From Chloroflexota bacterium (GTDB lineage Bacteria; Chloroflexota; Dormibacteria; Aeolococcales; Aeolococcaceae), in the NCBI GenBank assembly GCA_003491925.1, contig DNAU01000186.1, positions 310 through 11,035 on the forward strand: a DNA stretch of 10,726 nucleotides, read 5' to 3'. This document shows, one piece after another, positions 5,196 through 10,726 of the stretch (positions are counted from its first letter, which is position 1; each line of letters starts with the position of its first letter). The notes under the pieces are model-generated. The model did no database searches and was not told the origin of the DNA. It was given only the letters and a program-made list of their open reading frames with translations. A program made the translations under genes and the position numbers.

Positions 5196-6191
5196 TCACG
5201 CCGCCGCGGCGCCCGCCCTCACATGGCCGTTCTCGATGTACCAGGCGAGCGCCCGCCGGAGCGTCTCCTCCAGCGGCGTGTAGGTGAAGCCCAGCTCGCG
5301 CGCCGCGGGAGCTCCGTCGTAGGCGTGGCCGTGGGCCAGCGTCCGCAGCATCTCGCGGCAGACCGGGGCCCGCCGCCCCGCCGCCCGGAAGCCGAAGCCC
5401 GCCACCGAGGCGGCGGCGACCGCCGGGCCGGCGGGGAGGAAGCGGAGCGGGTAGGTCCGGCCGGCGACCGTCCCCAGGGTGTGCACCATCTCCGAGATGC
5501 GCTGGGTGGACCCGCTGATCACGTAGGGGTGCAGCGGCTCACCGCGGGTGGCGGCGAGCAGGTGCGCCTCGGCGCAGTCGACGATGTCGACCAGGCTGAC
5601 CGGTGCGTCGACCAGCCAGTGCAGCCGGCCGTTGGCGTACCGGATCAGCCAGCGTGCCGTGCCGGTGGTGCGACCCGGGCCCTGCACGGAGGCGGGGTTG
5701 AGGCAGACCAGCTCGACACCCAGACGGGGAGCGAGCTCCAGGACCTGGCGCTCGGCCTCGTACTTGGAGCGCGCGTACTCGGAGAGGAAGCGATGCGGTC
5801 CGCCGTCCGGCCGTCCAGGCTCGGGCGCGCTGTCGAGGGTGGCGGCCGAGGAGGTGTAGACGATGCGGCGGACCCCGGCCCGGGCGGCCGCGCGGACGAC
5901 GCTGACCGAGCCGTCGACATTGGTCCGCATCAGGGGAGCAGGGTCGGGCAGGCACATCTTGTTGAGCCCGGCGACGTGGAAGACCAGCTCGCAGCCGCGC
6001 ATCGCGGTCACCAGGTCATCACCGTCCAGGATGTCTCCGATCACCGGCTGAGCGCCGGCGCAGCCGACCCTGGTCGCCGTCTCCGGGCCGCGCACCAGGG
6101 CGCGCACCTCGAAGCCGGCTCCGAGCAGTCGCTCGAGGACGGCACCTCCGACGAAGCCACCGGCCCCGGTGAGGAGGACCGGTGCGCTCAC
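5196..6191 (-). CDS. NAD(P)-dependent epimerase/dehydratase, extended SDR (HpnA / dihydroflavonol-reductase-like)
   Basis: A 331-aa extended short-chain dehydrogenase with a Rossmann fold. Seen in order are the nucleotide motif TGAGGFVG (8-15), the FHVAG strand (71-75), YTSSAA with the catalytic serine (112-117) and the YARSK motif with Tyr139 and Lys143. The stretch LPDPAPLMRTNVDGSVSVVRAA resembles hopanoid-associated sugar epimerase HpnA and 3-beta-hydroxysteroid dehydrogenase/dihydroflavonol reductase relatives. The substrate is not readable. The GTG start at 6191 overlaps the pgsA stop as GTGA, so it should be co-translated with pgsA; longer upstream starts would run deep into pgsA and add residues without family resemblance. 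Context with pgsA suggests a membrane-lipid-related substrate, but that is inference only. Confidence 0.9.
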   Translation of the reverse strand: MSAPVLLTGAGGFVGGAVLERLLGAGFEVRALVRGPETATRVGCAGAQPVIGDILDGDDLVTAMRGCELVFHVAGLNKMCLPDPAPLMRTNVDGSVSVVRAAARAGVRRIVYTSSAATLDSAPEPGRPDGGPHRFLSEYARSKYEAERQVLELAPRLGVELVCLNPASVQGPGRTTGTARWLIRYANGRLHWLVDAPVSLVDIVDCAEAHLLAATRGEPLHPYVISGSTQRISEMVHTLGTVAGRTYPLRFLPAGPAVAAASVAGFGFRAAGRRAPVCREMLRTLAHGHAYDGAPAARELGFTYTPLEETLRRALAWYIENGHVRAGAAAA

Positions 6192-6787
6192 TCCGGGGTG
6201 GCCGGCGCGGAGCTTCGGAGGGTGGAGGCCGCCCAGCGCGAGAGGTAGTCGGCGGCCGACGCCACGGTGAGCCCGGCCGCGATCCAGAGCGCCCACTCCC
6301 CGATCCCGGTCGGCCCGAGACGCTGATCGACCCGGAGCAGCAGCAGGATGATGGCGACGAACTGCACGGCGGCCTTGGTGCGCCCGAGCTGGGACGACCG
6401 GATCACCTTGCCGGAGACGGCCACCGACCCGCGCAGGCCCATCACCATCAGCTCCCGGCAGACGATGATCATCGCCGCCCACGGTGAGGCCTGGCCGATG
6501 CTGGTGAGGGCGATCAGCACGCCCGCCACCATGACCTTGTCGGCGGTCGTGTCAAGGAAGCTGCCGGTCAGCGTGGTCACGCCCCAGCGCCGCGCCAGGT
6601 AGCCGTCGAGGTAGTCGGTGCTGGCCGCGATCGCGAACACCACGGCCGCCCATCGGCCCTGCCCCCCGAGGGCGAGTGCCGCCACCACCGGGGTGAGGAC
6701 CAGGCGCAGCACGGTGGTGCTGCCCACGAAGGCGGTGCGGGCGCGGGAGCGGACGGCCACTCCCGGGAGCACGCTCACCGGGCTCAC
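6188..6787 (-). CDS. pgsA: CDP-diacylglycerol--glycerol-3-phosphate 3-phosphatidyltransferase
   Basis: An integral membrane CDP-alcohol phosphotransferase that joins CDP-diacylglycerol and glycerol-3-phosphate to give phosphatidylglycerophosphate, the precursor of phosphatidylglycerol and cardiolipin. The family motif D-G-x2-A-R-x8-G-x3-D-x3-D is complete in DGYLARRWGVTTLTGSFLDTTAD, numbered from GTG 6787 as Asp61-Gly62, Ala65-Arg66, Gly75, Asp79 and Asp83. Several hydrophobic segments are visible (for example VLRLVLTPVVAALAL, AAVVFAIAA and VQFVAIILLLL). GTG 6787 gives 199 aa, the usual length, and lies 10 bp after the upstream stop; GTG 6778 and the longer ATG 6862 (224 aa, overlapping the EI gene) are alternatives. 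A sister CDP-alcohol transferase such as PgsA2 or phosphatidylinositol-phosphate synthase is possible. The motif and hydrophobic pattern fit PgsA best. Confidence 0.88.
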   Translation of the reverse strand: MSPVSVLPGVAVRSRARTAFVGSTTVLRLVLTPVVAALALGGQGRWAAVVFAIAASTDYLDGYLARRWGVTTLTGSFLDTTADKVMVAGVLIALTSIGQASPWAAMIIVCRELMVMGLRGSVAVSGKVIRSSQLGRTKAAVQFVAIILLLLRVDQRLGPTGIGEWALWIAAGLTVASAADYLSRWAASTLRSSAPATPE

Positions 6788-6797
6788 CGGCGCGCCG

Positions 6798-9530
6798 TCA
6801 CCTGCGGCGAGGGGAATCGGCGCTCCGCGCTGGGGCGCGACGGGAGGGGACCGGCGAGCCATGCCGAGCAATGGTCGCACGTCCGGCGGCGGCCGAGAGG
6901 AGGAGCCGGACGGCGGCGCCGTCGGGCAGCCTGAGCGCCCGCCGGGCCAGCCGGACGCAGGCACCGGAGTCCGCCGCGCGCACCGCCTCCTTGATCCTGG
7001 CCACCGAGGGCACCGCCACCGAAAGCTCCCTCACCCCGAGGCCGATCAGCAGCGGCACCGCCTCGACCTGGCCGGCCAGCTCACCGCACACCCCCACCCA
7101 GCGCCCCCGGGGGCGCGCCGCCCGGACGGTCTCCGCGATCAGCCGCAGGGTCGCGGGGTGGAGGGCGTCGGCGAGCGTGGCCACCTCGGCGTTGCCGCGG
7201 TCGGCCGCGAGCGTGTACTGGGAGAGGTCGTTGGTGCCGAGTGAGAAGAAGTCGACGCGCTCGGCGAGCCGCGCGGCGGTGAGGGCCGCGGCGGGGATCT
7301 CCACCATGACCCCGACCTCGAGGGTGAGCGGTGCGGCTCCGGCCACCTGGGCGAGCAGCGCTCGGGCGGCGTCGACCTCGCCCGCGCCCGACACCATCGG
7401 GAACATCACCCGCACCGGGTATCGCCGCGCAGTCGCGACCACGGCGCGGAGCTGGGCGGTCAGCACCTCGGGCTGGGCCAGGCCGAGGCGGATGCCGCGC
7501 AGCCCGAGGGCCGGGTTGTCCTCGTGCACGGAGCGGAGATAGGGGAGGGGCTTGTCGGCGCCGACGTCGAGGGTCCGGATGGTCAGCGGGCGGCCCCCCA
7601 GTCGCTCGGCGATCTCGGTGTAGACGCGCGCCTGGGCCTCCTCCCCGGGCATCGACTCCGCCTCCAGGAAGAGGAACTCGGTGCGGAGCAGCCCGACCCC
7701 GTCGGCGCCCGCCTCGACCGCCCGGGTGGCCTCCTCGACCGCGCCGATGTTGGCGGCGACCTCCACCGCCACCCCGTCACGGGTCACCGCGGGCCGGTGC
7801 GCCGCGGCGGCGGCCCGGGCCGCCCGGCGCTGCTCCTCCCGCGCCTCGGCGCGGGCCCGCCGGACCAGCTCCGCCGGGGGGTCGATGGTCAGCGTGCCCC
7901 GCCCGCCGTCGAGCAGGGCACTCCGCCCCGGCGGCAGCGCGAGCAGCTGGTCGCCCAGGCCCACCACCGCGGGGATCCCCAGGGCGCGGGCCAGGATGGC
8001 GCTGTGCGAGGTGGGGCCGCCGCCGGCGGTGGCGATCCCCATCACCCGGGAGGGGTCCAGCGCCGCGGTGTCGGTGGGAGCGAGGTCACGTGCCACCAGG
8101 ATCCCGGGCTGGCGGAGGACGGGAGCGGACCGGCCCAGCAGTCGATGGAGCACCCTGCGGCTCACCCCCGCGAGGTCCGCAGCCCTGAGCCGCATGGTGG
8201 GGTCGTCGAGCTGCTCCCAGGCCTTCCCCAGCCGGGTCGAAACCTCGGACCAGGCCTGGGCGGCGGTCCGGCGGTCCCCGGTGATCGCCGCCCGAGCGGG
8301 CTCGAGGAGCTCGGGGTCCTCGAGGAAGAGCAGGTCCGCGTCGATGATCTCCGCCTCGTAGCCGCCCGAGCGGACCCGGGTCTGGTCGCGCAGCTGCTCG
8401 AGCTCCGAGCGGGTCGCGACCAGCGCCAGCTCCAGGGTCTCCAGCTCGTTGGCCGGTTCGGTGGCCTCGCCGGTCGGGATCGGTACGTCGGCCTCCTCCA
8501 GCACCTGCAGGGTGCCGATGGCGATGCCGGAGGAGGCGGGGATGCCGCGCAGCTCGCCGGGCCGGCCCGGAGGAGGGGGTGGTGCGGTGCCGGCGGGGGA
8601 GGGGGCGGGAGCCCGCCCCGACGGGACGCCACCCGCGGTCGGGGCCCCGGCAGGCTCGTCGTACCGGCGTGCCGCCAGGGCGCGCAGGGCGTCGATCGCC
8701 CGCTGCGCGTCGGGGCCGGTGGCGCGCACCAGCAGCTCATGGCCCTCGCGCACCTGGAGGCCGGCGAGGGCGTTGAGGCTGCGCGCGCCCACCAGCGCCG
8801 AACCGGTGGTCGCGTTGCCGGCGAGGACCACGGCGTCCATCCCCCCGGTGGCGCGGATCACCCGCGCGGCCGGCCGGGCATGGAGCCCAAGGGGGATGTC
8901 CACGGCGATCTGGGCCTCGACGACGGGGCCGCCGACTTCGGGGGTCGGGACCCGGGCAGCGGCCCCGTGGCCGGCACCGGCGGGGGCGACCCCCGTGGTG
9001 TCGAGGGGTGTCCCCGCCTCGGCGGAGCCGCCCGCCCCCGGGCCCCCGACCTGAGCACGCTTGGCGTCCAGCGACCCGGTCGCCTCGAGCGCCACCCGCT
9101 CGAGCGGCTCCCCCAGCCGCGCGGTCACCGCCGCCGACACCGCGCCCTCGACCAGGGGGGCCGCGCTCAGCAGCACTCGGCCCCGGTGCTCCTCGGGGAG
9201 CAGCTCCAACGCCATCTCGGCGGAGAGCAGGGCGCTGCCCAGGTCCATGAGCACCAGCACCCCCCGCTCCGACCAGGCCGCCTCGATCGCGGCGGCGACG
9301 CGCACCGCGTCGGTGCCGAGGGCGGTCTCGGGCGGCTCCATGCCCCCGGCCGCGACGATCTTGACGTCCTCGCCGGCCATCGCCCGGGCCAGCTCAGCGG
9401 CGCCCTCGGCGAGCTGGGCGCTGTGGGAGACCAGGACCAGGCCGACCGGCGCTTCGCCCGGTGGGAGGTCGCCGGGCGGAGCGCCGGCGGGCGCGCCGCC
9501 TGTGGGATCGGCCGGCTCAGTGGCCGCCAT
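6798..9530 (-). CDS. ptsP: DhaM-type EIIA - HPr - enzyme I fusion (PEP-protein phosphotransferase)
   Basis: A 910-aa multiphosphoryl transfer protein. Residues about 28-150 match the DhaM EIIA domain, with phospho-acceptor His36 in VLVSHSAQ. Residues about 203-292 are HPr, with His217 in GLHARPA. Residues about 326-870 are a full enzyme I: helical domain, phospho-His509 in GGGPTSHSAILARALGIP, then the PEP-binding barrel with LLRTEFLFL (614-622), GTNDLSQY (765-772) and Cys815 in GVCGE. Two Ala/Pro/Gly-rich linkers (about 152-202 and 292-325) join the parts. Phosphate should flow PEP to EI to HPr to EIIA and, by DhaM precedent, on to the ADP held by DhaL for dihydroxyacetone phosphorylation. 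Escherichia coli DhaM has only a truncated EI. The ATG at 9530 overlaps the glpC stop by 14 bp. No dhaK or dhaL is present in the window. The C-terminal tail of about 40 residues looks unstructured. Confidence 0.94.
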   Translation of the reverse strand: MAATEPADPTGGAPAGAPPGDLPPGEAPVGLVLVSHSAQLAEGAAELARAMAGEDVKIVAAGGMEPPETALGTDAVRVAAAIEAAWSERGVLVLMDLGSALLSAEMALELLPEEHRGRVLLSAAPLVEGAVSAAVTARLGEPLERVALEATGSLDAKRAQVGGPGAGGSAEAGTPLDTTGVAPAGAGHGAAARVPTPEVGGPVVEAQIAVDIPLGLHARPAARVIRATGGMDAVVLAGNATTGSALVGARSLNALAGLQVREGHELLVRATGPDAQRAIDALRALAARRYDEPAGAPTAGGVPSGRAPAPSPAGTAPPPPPGRPGELRGIPASSGIAIGTLQVLEEADVPIPTGEATEPANELETLELALVATRSELEQLRDQTRVRSGGYEAEIIDADLLFLEDPELLEPARAAITGDRRTAAQAWSEVSTRLGKAWEQLDDPTMRLRAADLAGVSRRVLHRLLGRSAPVLRQPGILVARDLAPTDTAALDPSRVMGIATAGGGPTSHSAILARALGIPAVVGLGDQLLALPPGRSALLDGGRGTLTIDPPAELVRRARAEAREEQRRAARAAAAAHRPAVTRDGVAVEVAANIGAVEEATRAVEAGADGVGLLRTEFLFLEAESMPGEEAQARVYTEIAERLGGRPLTIRTLDVGADKPLPYLRSVHEDNPALGLRGIRLGLAQPEVLTAQLRAVVATARRYPVRVMFPMVSGAGEVDAARALLAQVAGAAPLTLEVGVMVEIPAAALTAARLAERVDFFSLGTNDLSQYTLAADRGNAEVATLADALHPATLRLIAETVRAARPRGRWVGVCGELAGQVEAVPLLIGLGVRELSVAVPSVARIKEAVRAADSGACVRLARRALRLPDGAAVRLLLSAAAGRATIARHGSPVPSRRAPARSADSPRRR

Positions 9531-10713
9531 AGGCCCGGTGCAGCAGCTCCAGGGGATGGATGACCGGGAACCCGGTGGCCTTGGCGATGTGCCAGCGGCA
9601 GGTCTCGCTGTCGCACAGCACTAGGTCGGGGGCGGTCTGCTTGATGTCCGAGAAGAGGCCCTCGCCGACCGCCATCGAGATCGCGTACTTCTCGCGCTTG
9701 ATCCCGTAGGTGCCGCCGACCCCGCAGCAGTCCCGATCCAGCTCCACCAGCTTGAGGCCCGGGATCAGCGCGAGGACGTCGAGGGCGGGCTTGCCGATCA
9801 TTTGATTCTGCTGCTGGCAGGGCGCGTGATAGGCGGCGGTCAGCTCGACCGGGACGAAGTCGGTCTTCAGGCGGCCCTGCTCGTGCAGGTCGCGGAGGAA
9901 CTCGAAGATGTCGTAGGTGCGCTCCGAGATGTCGACCAGGGCGGGGTCCTCCAGCCCGAGGATCTCGCGCGCCTCGCGCTTGAGCATCAGCCCACAGCTC
10001 GTCGACGAGGCGATGACGGGGACCTCCCCCGCGGAGCGGTGTAGCTCGCGGGCCAGCCGGGTGGCGTAGGTGCGGGCGGCGGGAAAGTTCCCGTTGGACT
10101 GGAGGGGCAGCCCGCAGCAGCCCTGCGGGGGGATGTCCACTGCCAGCCCCTGGTGCTCGAGCACGGCCACCACCATCCGGCCCAGCCGGGGCTCGAAGTA
10201 GTTGGTGCTGCAGCCGTGGAAATAGACCACCCGGTCGCGCGCGGGGCGGCTGGGATGGTGTCGCGCCCACTGCTGGAAGGTGCGCGGTGCCACCTTCGGG
10301 ACCGCGGCCTTGCGGTGGATGCCGATGATGCGTTCCACCGGGAAGCGCACCAGGGAAGTGCCCATGGCCCAGTTAAAGAGTGGGCGTATCGGCCGGCCCA
10401 GCCGACCCATCCAGTCGGGTCTGGCCAAGAGCTGGTCGCGCAGGGGGATGCCGCGCTGCTCTTTGAGCTGGGCCCGGGCACGCGAGTTGATCTCGGCGAT
10501 CCTGACGTCCTGGGGACAGACCCGGCTGCAGATCCCGCAGCCGGAGCAGTAGTCCACCGACCAGTCGGCCGAGAGGGGACCGTGACGGAACCGCTCCTCC
10601 TGGGGCCCCACGGTCTTGGGCCCGGGGAAGCGCTCAGTGACCGCCGCATAGGGGCAGGCACTCTCGCAGATCGTGCACTTGATGCATCCGTCGAGGGAGG
10701 GGCGCACCGCCAT
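9517..10713 (-). CDS. glpC: Anaerobic glycerol-3-phosphate dehydrogenase subunit C (Fe-S / CCG protein)
   Basis: A 398-aa iron-sulfur subunit that passes electrons from the GlpA-GlpB dehydrogenase to the membrane quinone pool. Two 4Fe-4S motifs sit at the N-terminus: CIKCTICESACP (Cys10, 13, 16, 20) and CSGCGICSRVCP (Cys56, 59, 62, 66). Two CCG-domain motifs follow: CCGLPLQSNG (199-208) and CCGVGGTYGIKREKY (329-343), with further cysteines at 168, 240, 299, 367 and 372. The segment FPGPKTVGPQEERFR and the C-terminal LCDSETCRWHI block match GlpC more closely than glycolate oxidase GlcF, lactate-utilisation LutA or heterodisulfide reductase subunits. ATG 10713 is preceded by GGAG (10723-10726) 9 nt upstream. 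Only 13 bases remain before the window edge, so glpA/glpB upstream is inferred. It overlaps the EIIA-HPr-EI gene by 14 bp, which points to one operon. Confidence 0.93.
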   Translation of the reverse strand: MAVRPSLDGCIKCTICESACPYAAVTERFPGPKTVGPQEERFRHGPLSADWSVDYCSGCGICSRVCPQDVRIAEINSRARAQLKEQRGIPLRDQLLARPDWMGRLGRPIRPLFNWAMGTSLVRFPVERIIGIHRKAAVPKVAPRTFQQWARHHPSRPARDRVVYFHGCSTNYFEPRLGRMVVAVLEHQGLAVDIPPQGCCGLPLQSNGNFPAARTYATRLARELHRSAGEVPVIASSTSCGLMLKREAREILGLEDPALVDISERTYDIFEFLRDLHEQGRLKTDFVPVELTAAYHAPCQQQNQMIGKPALDVLALIPGLKLVELDRDCCGVGGTYGIKREKYAISMAVGEGLFSDIKQTAPDLVLCDSETCRWHIAKATGFPVIHPLELLHRAYGGH

Positions 10714-10726
10714 CCCCTCGGTCTCC

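Noticed and set aside
3604..5283. A 559-codon + strand frame across the intergenic block and antisense to the aldo/keto reductase
   Set aside because: It has no domain signature, lies opposite a clear AKR gene and passes through non-coding repeats.
7524..9563. A 679-codon open frame on the + strand opposite the EIIA-HPr-EI gene
   Set aside because: It is antisense to a gene with complete family motifs, its composition is Arg/Gly/Pro-biased as expected for the opposite strand of GC-rich coding DNA, and no domain is recognisable.

Overview
The window is a very GC-rich (about 70% or more by eye), densely packed stretch of bacterial chromosome. GTG starts are common and so are 4-bp stop/start overlaps. 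Gene content and codon style suit a high-GC terrestrial bacterium such as an actinobacterium, or a Chloroflexota- or Dormibacterota-like lineage. The lineage is an inference, since no rRNA or other marker is present. No tRNA, rRNA, CRISPR array, transposase or integrase was seen.

Left half, + strand (1-3582): a tightly coupled sulfur-amino-acid operon followed by a housekeeping GTPase. In order these are the C-terminal end of a Cys/Met-metabolism PLP enzyme, a 74-residue unrecognised protein ending in Gly-Gly, a CysM-type cysteine synthase, a Mec-type JAMM metalloprotease, and the ribosome-assembly GTPase Der. The pairing of cysM with a JAMM protease is the signature of the mycobacterial CysM-CysO-Mec route, in which cysteine is built on a small Gly-Gly-tailed sulfur carrier. 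The 74-residue protein sits where such a carrier would be expected, although its sequence does not read as a normal ThiS/MoaD protein.

Centre (3583-4062): a 480-bp gene-free stretch between convergent genes, unusually rich in structure. It holds a hairpin just after der, a decayed second copy of about 108 bp of the der 3' end, eight copies of a 13-bp tandem repeat, and an AT-rich 25-bp perfect palindrome built from two smaller palindromes. About 180 bp of featureless GC-rich DNA follows.

Right half, - strand (10713 down to 4063): glpC (Fe-S/CCG subunit of anaerobic glycerol-3-phosphate dehydrogenase) overlaps a 910-residue fusion of a DhaM-type EIIA, HPr and complete enzyme I. These are followed closely by pgsA (phosphatidylglycerophosphate synthase) and an extended SDR (HpnA/dihydroflavonol-reductase-like). 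After a 158-bp gap with a 35-bp tandem repeat comes an aldo/keto reductase. GlpC feeds electrons from glycerol-3-phosphate to the membrane pool. The EIIA-HPr-EI protein would relay phosphate from PEP to a dihydroxyacetone kinase. PgsA consumes glycerol-3-phosphate to make phosphatidylglycerol. The run therefore looks like a glycerol/triose and glycerolipid segment whose first genes (glpA/glpB, dhaK/dhaL) probably lie beyond the right edge.
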